Below are positions 14,670 to 20,575 of a stretch of 21,810 nucleotides of DNA, in pieces (the first letter of the stretch is position 1; each line of letters starts with the position of its first letter). Position numbers and translations under genes: made by a program. This stretch comes from a virus: positions 1-21,810 of IMG/VR virus record IMGVR_UViG_3300046517_002942, one strand, 5' to 3'. Below the pieces are notes generated by a model. It saw nothing but the letters and a program-made list of their open reading frames with translations, had not been told where the DNA came from and did no database searches.

Positions 14670-15254
14670 TTTGTTACCTCGGTTTGGTTTTATTGCTTGG
14701 TCAAAGATCGCGCATTCAATCCCGTTTCGACCGGACTCTACTAGCGCAGTGTGATTCCCCCGAAAATCTTTTTGTATTCCAAAACCTTTAGAAATCTGCA
14801 CGGTTTTACTGCTATATCCGCCTGATATTTCCCGCAACTCTTTCGAAATGATTTTGTCGATGGCTTCTCTATCCGTGATCAAAAAATCCGCAAGGATCTT
14901 TTGGGAATTTTCCCCTTTTCCTCGGCGGACGTTTTGTGTCGTCCCAACCGCAAAATCACTCCAGTTGTCTGGATTCACAAACACATTCTGCCCGTTTTCA
15001 TCGACAGGATGTCCAATGACCACCGGCTTTCCCTCAAAAGAAGCCAAAGCTTCTTTTGTCGACAGCTCTTCGATCGTCCTCGATAAAATTACTAGACCGC
15101 CTTCACCTGGCTCGATTTCCGTCTCATCTTCTGAATACAAAAGATCTCCGGCTCTCGCAATCGCAACATCGCAGCACAAAAGGAACCCTTCCGGCGTCTG
15201 CCTGAGATTATTTGATATCTTTTCCGGTGCAAAGAACTTATTCGAAGTGGCCAT
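13713..15254 (-). CDS. DUF2213 prohead protease with C-terminal scaffold region
   Basis: This is a 513-aa protein. Residues about 1-190 match DUF2213, the head maturation protease: FLLCCDVAIARAG, GKPVVIGHPVDENG with candidate catalytic H82, FLITDREAID, and ELREISGGYSS with candidate nucleophile S144. Residues about 196-513 look like a scaffold: coiled coils at about 226-250 and 363-388, a highly charged middle with two repeat blocks, and a helical end (PQDLNELNAKRW). The usual DUF2213 protein is shorter; the extra length is the low-complexity block at about 247-405. An internal in-frame ATG (codon 196) with its own strong ribosome site suggests that the scaffold is also made separately. The main start has only a weak AAGAA site. 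Confidence 0.87.
   Translation of the reverse strand: MATSNKFFAPEKISNNLRQTPEGFLLCCDVAIARAGDLLYSEDETEIEPGEGGLVILSRTIEELSTKEALASFEGKPVVIGHPVDENGQNVFVNPDNWSDFAVGTTQNVRRGKGENSQKILADFLITDREAIDKIISKELREISGGYSSKTVQISKGFGIQKDFRGNHTALVESGRNGIECAIFDQAIKPNRGNKMNLKRKFIKILGRTFDEMPEFEKEDDKKDDEIMKMLVRINARIDKLEREEDDDFDYEDRRHRDKRHRDENEDYEYEDRRHRDRRHRDEDREEDDERARRDRRNEEGDEEYRDTDLHEMMEDEQEEDMPVQDRRRSRDSRRTRDSRRTRDSYRMKDSRRMRDDSEGGDEILERLETMEDAIMHLLKKVHGEEEFEDKEGEEGCYDEKKEGETGLTVDANTLSKAEILAPGIHQSKDIKRKALQHAYKTEEGRKAINSVLDGKTFDSADTSLLFNAAAEVLKSQRRDTVNATRFSSPAVNRNAMTPQDLNELNAKRWESK
14190..14279 (-). repeat. 18-bp coding repeat giving five D-S-R-R-T-R units
   Basis: Five tandem 6-residue units (residues 326-355 of the DUF2213 protein) follow the pattern D-S/R-R/Y-R-T/M/S-R/K. 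Units 2 and 3 (residues 332-343) are identical at the protein level. The resulting stretch is rich in Arg-Ser-Asp and resembles an RS-type disordered segment. Confidence 0.85.
14406..14504 (-). repeat. 57-bp coding repeat giving two RRHRD-rich units
   Basis: Residues 251-264 and 270-283 of the DUF2213 protein are two 14-residue units, YEDRRHRDKRHRDE and the same with R in place of K, with a period of 19 residues. The DNA copies differ at scattered positions, so the duplication is not very recent. They lie in the charged scaffold middle. Confidence 0.87.
14677..14680 (-). promoter_or_regulatory. Internal Shine-Dalgarno GAGG for the nested scaffold
   Basis: On the minus strand the sequence reads GAGGTAACAAA followed by ATG (14669). 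The match to the anti-Shine-Dalgarno and the spacing are good, and the site lies inside coding sequence where no such motif is needed. Confidence 0.72.
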
Positions 15255-15294
15255 CTTTTGATTCTTACATATAAAAATGAAAAAGGATACAGTT

Positions 15295-16014
15295 TTAATC
15301 TATAAAAATTGGTTCGGCGTAGCAACGGCAATTCCATATGTCTCCAGGCAGATGAGCACCCTCTTCTGGCGATACAAACGGCGGTTTGTCATACTCAAAA
15401 ATTTTATTGGCTAAAGCCTTATGCGACGCTCTGACCGCTGCATCGTCAGCCGTTCGCCAGATGAAGCTCGTAGATCCGATTGCGGTTGCACGGGCTACGG
15501 TGAATGCTGTGTTGGCTTTGGCGGTTTCTGTTCTTGCGATTAAAGTTGCACGGCTAGTGGTGATATCTCCCAACTCAAGAATTTTTTTGGCTGATGTTTC
15601 TGCACGCGTTCCGTTGATCACGGCGTTACGAGATATGACTTGTGCTTTTTCTGCAGCTTCGATCGGAAGGCTTTTTATTAGTGCAACTTGCTCATTTTGA
15701 AGCTGTTTTGCAACTTCACCAACTCCCGGTCCTGTAAAAATGTCAAAAAGACTTCGGCTAATTTTTTTTGAGTTTTCCATAAAAGCGCGTTCGTTGTTCT
15801 TGGATATCGATGTAATAACTTTTTTCGTCACACTCTCCGCCCATGGCGTCAAAAGCTCTGAGTAGTATCGCAAAGCTTTGTCTAAACTTTTTTGATCAAT
15901 GAATTTTCCTTCCACCACGTGTGAATCGATAATGCCTTGGATAACACGCGCAACTTTTCGAAGCTGAATGGCAAAAGTTTTTTCGACCGATTTTGTTGCT
16001 GAGAATTTAGCCAC
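15295..16014 (-). CDS. Phage head morphogenesis protein (Mu gpF / SPP1 gp7-like)
   Basis: This is a 239-aa minor head protein, placed as usual after the portal gene. Residues about 155-190 contain ITTSRATLIARTETAKANT, the family's R..T(I/L)ARTE.....N motif. The end has WRTADDAAVRASHKALANK, then PPFVSPEEG and LPGDIWNCRCYAEPIF, the typical H...L.G and PG...NCRC pattern. Such proteins are packed with the portal and assist DNA ejection or head assembly. No ATG is available at the 5' end: GTG at 16012-16014 or TTG at 16015-16017 are the choices. GTG is preferred because AAGGAA lies 7 bases upstream. The gene begins within the last codons of the portal gene. Confidence 0.87.
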   Translation of the reverse strand: MAKFSATKSVEKTFAIQLRKVARVIQGIIDSHVVEGKFIDQKSLDKALRYYSELLTPWAESVTKKVITSISKNNERAFMENSKKISRSLFDIFTGPGVGEVAKQLQNEQVALIKSLPIEAAEKAQVISRNAVINGTRAETSAKKILELGDITTSRATLIARTETAKANTAFTVARATAIGSTSFIWRTADDAAVRASHKALANKIFEYDKPPFVSPEEGAHLPGDIWNCRCYAEPIFID

Positions 16015-17479
16015 CAAAAAATTCCTTGATTCTGTTTCCTAGAGAGACTCTCGGCGCACGCGCTTCTGGGATTCTTTGTTGAGGAGGCTCAGGTGTTACG
16101 GACTCACGCGGGCTGTAAGCAGGCGGCTCTGTGATTTGTGATTCTTGTATATCTTTCTCATCTATATTGGTGTATATACCCGTTTCATTTGATGATTGTT
16201 TGAGTTCTTTTAATGCTGTTTCGTGGCTAATGATTCCTTTCTCATATAACATCGCGATGTTCACGGCGATTAGTTCTGAAATCTGAGCCTTCTCTTTCGC
16301 TTCGGTCTGCCAAAGAGGTACAAACTCAAAATCCATACCTTTTGGTGCTTCTTCACCAAATTTTGACATGTGAAGAACTCTCAACACTTTTAGGATGCCT
16401 TCCGATAGACCGCAGCTCTCTTGCTTTGCCCGCACCTTGTCGTAGTACATCCGCAAGTCACTCTCACCAGAGGAAAATCCTGATGGCGACTGGCCGAAGA
16501 GACGTACCATGGTCGAGTCGAGTGATGCCGCGATCTGCTGCCCGAACTGCCACATCACATCGGAAATTCCCGCGAAAGAGTAGCTATGCGTCGTCAGTGT
16601 GTCTAAAGAGTCGATGAGAGACATGCCTACTGCACTTTGCATCATACCCATCGTCATAAAGGACTTGAGCAGGTTCTCCTCTGCAACCCCACCCGCAGCC
16701 AAAACCTCCCGCATGCCATTTACACTTACGGTCTGAAGGTGAGCTTTTTGGATTAAATTCGCTGTTCCAAAGGTCACCGTGTCATATGGCAAGATACGAT
16801 CGTAAATCCTTTCGATCACAGATTCTCCCCACAGCTGCTCTGTAATTGCTTGAAAATGTGGCAGTTTTATTCCGATAAATCTGATTACACGAGAATGGTG
16901 ATAGGTGATGGAGGCGCGGCGGCCGTTGCTCATGTCAGCAAGCACGGTGTAGAAAGCTGGAAGCCCCGCTTCTTTTCCCGTCTCGATGAGGAGTTGTATG
17001 TCGGTGTTTAATTGCCATCTATTAAAAACCAAAAGCCCTTTAAATTGATCCTTTCCAACTCTAGAAACGTCAAGCGGCGATGAAGGATCTTGTCCATCGA
17101 TGTCTATGACAGCTAGCGCGCCGCCATAAAGTCTTCCCCACTTTATGGCATTCTGAAGTTCCTGCCAAATCCCCATCCGATTGAAAGAGGATAAAATTTC
17201 TTGCTCTCTCAAAGGGTCTGAATCCGATTTTATAGTTATGCCTTCACGCACCATGTCTTCAGCATACGAATCGATTGCAGCACCCACTATCCAACTGCCG
17301 CGGTACATCCGTTCTAATTTCAATCTATCGCGGGTCACATAATTAAAATCATAATCCCCTGCGCTTAGGATATTTTTGGTTTCTCGGTTTACACCCAACT
17401 GCGCGGCAAAATTTGTGTAACCATCTGTGAAACGTGTCTCGGTAACTTTTGGTTTTTTGCTCTTTAAATTTTTTGTCAT
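16007..17479 (-). CDS. Portal protein (DUF1073 family)
   Basis: This is a 490-aa portal, the dodecameric ring through which DNA enters and leaves the head. Signatures are RDRLKLERMYRGSWIVGAAI at about residues 50-69, YAEDMVREGI just after, WGRLYGGALAVIDIDGQD at about 112-129, FNRWQLNTD, and HHSRVIRFIGIKLPH at about 195-209. The chosen ATG (17477-17479) overlaps the terminase stop as ATGA, the junction used repeatedly in this operon; an in-frame ATG at 17494 would add MGKYF but has no ribosome site. The C-terminal 60 residues are a proline-rich tail (EPPAYSPRESVTPEPPQQR) and carry no Acb1 anti-CBASS domain, although some DUF1073 proteins are fused to one. Confidence 0.9.
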   Translation of the reverse strand: MTKNLKSKKPKVTETRFTDGYTNFAAQLGVNRETKNILSAGDYDFNYVTRDRLKLERMYRGSWIVGAAIDSYAEDMVREGITIKSDSDPLREQEILSSFNRMGIWQELQNAIKWGRLYGGALAVIDIDGQDPSSPLDVSRVGKDQFKGLLVFNRWQLNTDIQLLIETGKEAGLPAFYTVLADMSNGRRASITYHHSRVIRFIGIKLPHFQAITEQLWGESVIERIYDRILPYDTVTFGTANLIQKAHLQTVSVNGMREVLAAGGVAEENLLKSFMTMGMMQSAVGMSLIDSLDTLTTHSYSFAGISDVMWQFGQQIAASLDSTMVRLFGQSPSGFSSGESDLRMYYDKVRAKQESCGLSEGILKVLRVLHMSKFGEEAPKGMDFEFVPLWQTEAKEKAQISELIAVNIAMLYEKGIISHETALKELKQSSNETGIYTNIDEKDIQESQITEPPAYSPRESVTPEPPQQRIPEARAPRVSLGNRIKEFFGG

Positions 17480-18924
17480 AAAATATTTTCCCATTGCAGC
17501 GTGACGTTTCTCGCCAACATATTTGATATGGCGTCTAGCATCGGGTCGATCTGGTCGTCATGCTTATGGCCACCATCAGGAGAAAATTCCTCACACTCAC
17601 GGATGAAGTCTGACACGAAAGGAGCATTTTTAGGTAGCATGACATATCCTGACTCTATGTACCCTAAGACGTCAAGCACTCTCGTGTACTTGTCGATATG
17701 TCTTTCGATGGGAAAGACTGGCATATGATGCTTTGTCCTTAGCTCTTGGATCAGGCCTGTACCTGAAGCTTTATCTTCGACGAAAGTTTTACGAAGCTGA
17801 CCTACATATGATCGATTCTGTTCCACATGCTTGTTCCAAAAATCAATTGCTCTCCGTTTTAGCTCAGGTGATTCCCATTTACCCCTAATTTGGTCAACCA
17901 AGTATACTTTCCCGTCTGTTCCGAGACCCCAAATTTGGAACACTGAGTAATCGTTACTTTCCTTAGTTTTTAGAGCTGTATCTGCGTAAATCTCTCTGTA
18001 TTTCAAAACAGGGAGAATATCATATCGCCCAAAGTACTCCCCACGGATCAGGTTGCCACCGACAGCTGTCGGTCTTCCTTGGTACAAAGATTCCCACTCG
18101 TGGGTAGGCATTATTTTTTTTCTCTCCAACAGAAAATCTATTGATTTCAGTTGGGGGAAAAGAGCGTCGCCTATGTCTCTGTGTTTTTCTTTTTGCTCTG
18201 ATATAGCGTCATATGAGATGATTTTTATATCATCACCAAAATTTTCAAACATCCTCCCTAGAGGATCATCGATATGCCATCGCGTCGCTATGGTGAGAAA
18301 AGCTGCGTTTTCACTAAAACGGGAAAAGAAGTCACTGGTAAACCACTCCCAGGTCGCGTCACGCGTCACCAGGGAGTTTGCATCCTTGCGTCCTTTGATT
18401 GGGTCGTCCAACACCCCGATGTCCAGCCCTTCCCCCGTTATTGACCCTCTCACGGTGGTATTCCTAAAGTATCCTGCGGTCGAATCGAACTCGATGATCT
18501 CGCGCGTCTTGGTTGGGGCGCTATCTCGTAAGTTCTTTCCAGTCTCGTTGACCACTAGATCGGGAAAAATTTTTTTATAGATCTTGCTGGTAAAGATTCT
18601 TTGGCAAGCCAGATTGGCGCGTGTACCTAGCTTCTTGCTGTAAGACGCATAGATGGTGCGTAGGGAAGGGTTTTTTCCTGATATCCATGTGATGAGCTCG
18701 ATCGCCATCGTCGACTTTCCGTGTTGGGGCGGTGCTGATATCGCTAGTTTCGGCCGTCTACCTTTCTCCATGTCTTCGTAAAAGCCTTGGAGTTCGTCTG
18801 ACATCTCCTTTTGCCACCAGCCTAGCAGCATGTCTTTCGTGATCGCTTGGCGGTATACCCAGAAGCTTTCTCGTGCTTTTTGGATCCAAAGTTGCTCGTA
18901 AAGGTCAAGATCATCAAGCGTCAT
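17476..18924 (-). CDS. terL: Terminase large subunit
   Basis: This 482-aa protein is the packaging motor and nuclease. The ATPase half has Walker A APPQHGKS at residues 64-71, a Walker B-like strand IGVLDDP at 169-175, and the ATRWHIDDPLG motif at 214-223. The RNase H-like nuclease half has acidic residues at D315 (EIYADTALK), E383/D384 (FVEDKASGTG) and D456/D457 (HKHDDQIDPM), so both activities look intact. It couples ATP hydrolysis to DNA entry through the portal encoded just downstream and cuts the DNA concatemer. An AAAGGAAAAG site precedes the ATG. The start lies 11 bases inside the small subunit gene. Length is normal for the family. Confidence 0.95.
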   Translation of the reverse strand: MTLDDLDLYEQLWIQKARESFWVYRQAITKDMLLGWWQKEMSDELQGFYEDMEKGRRPKLAISAPPQHGKSTMAIELITWISGKNPSLRTIYASYSKKLGTRANLACQRIFTSKIYKKIFPDLVVNETGKNLRDSAPTKTREIIEFDSTAGYFRNTTVRGSITGEGLDIGVLDDPIKGRKDANSLVTRDATWEWFTSDFFSRFSENAAFLTIATRWHIDDPLGRMFENFGDDIKIISYDAISEQKEKHRDIGDALFPQLKSIDFLLERKKIMPTHEWESLYQGRPTAVGGNLIRGEYFGRYDILPVLKYREIYADTALKTKESNDYSVFQIWGLGTDGKVYLVDQIRGKWESPELKRRAIDFWNKHVEQNRSYVGQLRKTFVEDKASGTGLIQELRTKHHMPVFPIERHIDKYTRVLDVLGYIESGYVMLPKNAPFVSDFIRECEEFSPDGGHKHDDQIDPMLDAISNMLARNVTLQWENIL

Positions 18925-19375
18925 CTTTTCCTTTCACCGTGAAAGTTTTTGGGAGTCCTCTTGCTTCTAACTCCTTTTCAAGCTCTTCGGTACTCAACTC
19001 TTTTTTTCTGTCAGTCACTTGAAGCGTGATGTGCGAGGGCTCCGCCGCGGCTTTTTTTGCAATCACATAATCCAAAAAATCACAATTTCCTTTGCTCATC
19101 AAATTCAATGCAAGTTTAAGCGCTCCTCTCTCTAAAACGGTGCTATTCGGGTTTGTCGCAAAGCTTTTTGCCTCTTCGATAGTCATCGAACATATCTTTG
19201 CGAAAAGTGTTTTTATGTCTTGCTTTTCATATCCTTCGATCCCTAGAGAATTTATAAGTTTTCGTGGCCTCCCTTTTGGATTTCCACTTTGCCCTTTCAC
19301 AAAGGGGTGAAGTGTGCCGCCGCGGCCTCCAGGAATTGACGGTCGATCTAGCGCAATTTTTCTTTCTTTTTTCAT
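18914..19375 (-). CDS. Putative terminase small subunit (DUF5681 domain)
   Basis: This is a 153-aa protein with the DUF5681 signature FVKGQSGNPKGRPRKL at residues 25-40, found in proteins encoded next to large terminases. The middle is helical (LGIEGYEKQDIKTLFAKICS and LERGALKLALNLM). The end is acidic-basic (KKELSTEELEKELEARG). It should recognise the packaging site and load the large subunit, whose gene overlaps it by 11 bases. Its start overlaps the upstream stop as ATGA (19372-19375). The basic N-terminal patch could bind DNA. Role is inferred from location plus the domain; direct terminase activity cannot be read from the sequence. Confidence 0.83.
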   Translation of the reverse strand: MKKERKIALDRPSIPGGRGGTLHPFVKGQSGNPKGRPRKLINSLGIEGYEKQDIKTLFAKICSMTIEEAKSFATNPNSTVLERGALKLALNLMSKGNCDFLDYVIAKKAAAEPSHITLQVTDRKKELSTEELEKELEARGLPKTFTVKGKDDA

Positions 19376-19590
19376 TTTATCTCTGTTTTTTTGAGTTGAT
19401 CGTTGAATTTTTCTGTGAATGACGCATTTTTTAACCGATTTTCGATAATTTTAGTTATCCAAGTTGTAAAAATCACTCCATCTTTCTTGCTAGCATCTTT
19501 CCACCGCGTTTTTTGATCGCATGTGATCCTCATGTGCAGGTAAGCCTCCTTTTTCTCTTTCCCTGATTTTTTTGGTTCATCATTTTGCAT
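19372..19590 (-). CDS. Ribbon-helix-helix DNA-binding protein, first gene of the structural operon
   Basis: This 72-aa basic protein reads as an Arc/MetJ-type ribbon-helix-helix: a strand LHMRITCD at residues 18-25, helix 1 about 25-36 (QKTRWKDASKKD), a turn, and helix 2 about 41-53 (FTTWITKIIENRL). Such proteins dimerise and insert the paired strands into the DNA major groove. It is the promoter-proximal gene of the packaging and virion operon and lies beside the control region with its many short repeats, so autoregulation or a role at the packaging or replication site is plausible. A GGTGGG ribosome site precedes the ATG. The fold is supported by pattern; the target is unknown. Confidence 0.75.
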   Translation of the reverse strand: MQNDEPKKSGKEKKEAYLHMRITCDQKTRWKDASKKDGVIFTTWITKIIENRLKNASFTEKFNDQLKKTEIK

Positions 19591-19616
19591 GTTCCCACCA
19601 CCAACCCCGTTTTTTG

Positions 19617-19645
19617 ATATTGCCTAATCTGGGTGATTTTGTCAA
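19617..19645 (-). promoter_or_regulatory. Candidate sigma70 promoter for the structural operon
   Basis: On the minus strand a perfect -35 TTGACA (19640-19645) is followed after 17 bases by CAATAT (19617-19622) as a weak -10. Transcription would start near 19610, about 20 bases before the ribbon-helix-helix ATG. This is the only such match seen before the 19.6-kb operon. The poor -10 suggests that an activator may be needed. Confidence 0.5.
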
Positions 19646-19801
19646 CACAAAACGTCTTGAAAATGTATAATCATATTTTAACAAGTTTGATCTTAAAAAT
19701 ATCATTTCGAGTTTATAATACTTTTCAAACCGTTTATTTTAACTTTATGATCTTTTTTGTAACTTTTGTCCCACCTTTTTTTGCCTTTGTACGGCCCTAG
19801 G

Positions 19802-19836
19802 ACGAAAAATCCCCTTTAAAATCAAAGTGCGTACTG
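19802..19836 (+). repeat. Left arm of composite inverted repeat
   Basis: A 24-base block (19802-19825), five unmatched bases, then GTACTG (19831-19836). The right arm at 19971-20005 repeats this layout in inverted order with the same 5-base spacer and one mismatch in the 24-base block, so 29 of 30 specified positions match. Confidence 0.9.
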
Positions 19837-19876
19837 GTTTCCTGGCTCGTACTGCGAATGGCAAGACTACATAACC

Positions 19877-19970
19877 TAAATGAATATATATAAATATAAT
19901 ATATACTAACCCCTATTATTATATATAATAATAATAATAATATTATAATATACAGTATAGATAGTATATA
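19877..19970. other. AT-rich core with 20-bp palindrome
   Basis: Almost pure A/T, including a run of TAA/ATA triplets at 19920-19950. Bases 19914-19933 form a perfect 20-bp palindrome (TATTATTATA and its complement), and 19940-19951 form a 12-bp one. The segment lies between the inverted-repeat arms and would melt easily, as in a DNA unwinding element. Confidence 0.75.
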
Positions 19971-20005
19971 CAGTACCGCTATTGATTTTAAAGGAGATTT
20001 TTCGT
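19971..20005 (-). repeat. Right arm of composite inverted repeat
   Basis: CAGTAC (19971-19976), five unmatched bases, then the 24-base block (19982-20005) with core GATTTTAAAGGAGATTTT. The AAAGGAG inside it looks like a ribosome site but no start codon follows at a useful distance. Confidence 0.9.
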
Positions 20006-20056
20006 ACTGAGTCTAAAAAAGCGGCCAGTACAGCCAGTACAGAGGCTAAAAAAAGC

Positions 20057-20084
20057 TTGATTTCTGATCCACTTGTGATAGAAT
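20057..20084 (+). promoter_or_regulatory. Candidate extended -10 promoter for the replication genes
   Basis: TTGATT (20057-20062), a 16-base spacer, then TAGAAT (20079-20084) preceded directly by TGA, giving an extended -10 TGATAGAAT. The start of transcription would be near 20091, leaving about 55 bases before the ATG at 20147. The tandem CAGTAC pair ends 14 bases before the -35. Confidence 0.55.
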
Positions 20085-20146
20085 ATTTCTGTCTCGAAAG
20101 AGGCGAAAAACACAACCACAAAACTAATCTAAAGAGGATCAAAAAA

Positions 20147-20566
20147 ATGAGCGACTTCCTATTGTCAGATGTTCGGTGCTACACGCAAAAATCTCCGGCC
20201 TATTTTTCAAACCTGTGCTTTTATTTCACGTTTGGATACAAAGTGGAGAGATTTTCGTTTATCACAAATCACCCCCCTCACAGCAAAAAATTTCGTTCGG
20301 AGCTGCTTACTTACCTTCGTGAGAAGATAGAAAAGTGCAAAGACCAAGAAATTTTCGAGGACACAGCACTTTCCTTGTATCTTGCGTACCTTGAAAGATG
20401 CGACGGTTATAGCGCTATCATGGACCAGCTCCCTATCAAAGGTCAGCCGCACTTCTCTGACCTGATGGACTATATCGAAAGACTCGAAAACTCACAAAAA
20501 AAAGCACTTCCTGAGATCCGGCTACTGTTTAGGATCCAGGAAAGCCTATCACAATCAGAAAGTTAA
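20147..20566 (+). CDS. Unrecognised 139-aa protein preceding the primase
   Basis: The ATG at 20147 has an AGAGG site 9 bases upstream and follows the promoter candidate. The frame is open back to a TTG at 19982, but that start has no ribosome site and would lie inside the inverted repeat, upstream of the predicted transcript. The protein begins MSDFLLSDVRCYTQKSP, has an aromatic strand region (FSNLCFYFTFGYKVERFSF), then helices (FRSELLTYLREKIEKCKD, TALSLYLAYLERCDGYSA, FSDLMDYIERLEN). No known family, membrane segment or metal-binding cluster was recognised. It sits 9 bases before the primase gene and is probably cotranscribed, so a replication accessory or regulator is a guess from context. 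Confidence 0.75.
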   Translation: MSDFLLSDVRCYTQKSPAYFSNLCFYFTFGYKVERFSFITNHPPHSKKFRSELLTYLREKIEKCKDQEIFEDTALSLYLAYLERCDGYSAIMDQLPIKGQPHFSDLMDYIERLENSQKKALPEIRLLFRIQESLSQSES

Positions 20567-20575
20567 GGAGATCAT

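Larger units (their letters stand above)
19831..20042. repeat. Six CAGTAC/GTACTG iteron-like copies
   Basis: GTACTG occurs at 19831, 19849 and 20004; CAGTAC at 19971, 20026 and 20035. The last two form a perfect tandem of the 9-mer CCAGTACAG (20025-20042), just upstream of the plus-strand promoter candidate. Three copies share CAGTACG on the relevant strand. Six copies in about 210 bases is far above the chance rate for a 6-mer. Confidence 0.8.
19591..20146. other. Divergent intergenic control region
   Basis: No convincing gene lies between the minus-strand operon and the plus-strand replication genes. In order the region holds a minus-strand promoter candidate, about 150 bases of AT-rich sequence without recognised signals, a long inverted repeat whose arms flank an AT-rich core, six CAGTAC/GTACTG copies, and a plus-strand promoter candidate. 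An origin of replication, an operator region or a cos/pac site are all possible. Confidence 0.75.

Noticed and set aside
16007-17479. An Acb1 anti-CBASS domain fused to the DUF1073 portal
   Set aside because: Some family members carry one, but here the C-terminus is only a proline-rich tail without the paired HxT-type motifs.
19781-19800. A terminator candidate around GGCCCTAGG and T-rich sequence
   Set aside because: The only pairing is the 6-bp CCTAGG palindrome, with no stem of useful length before the T runs on either strand.
19906-20142. A 78-codon minus-strand frame with a hydrophobic centre in the control region
   Set aside because: Its end is translated from the AT microsatellite (poly-Ile and Tyr), it crosses the promoter and inverted-repeat arm, and it lacks a ribosome site.
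19982-20146. A 55-codon N-terminal extension of the 139-aa protein from a TTG start
   Set aside because: The TTG has no ribosome site, lies at the edge of the inverted-repeat arm, and is upstream of the best promoter candidate. The ATG at 20147 has a good site.
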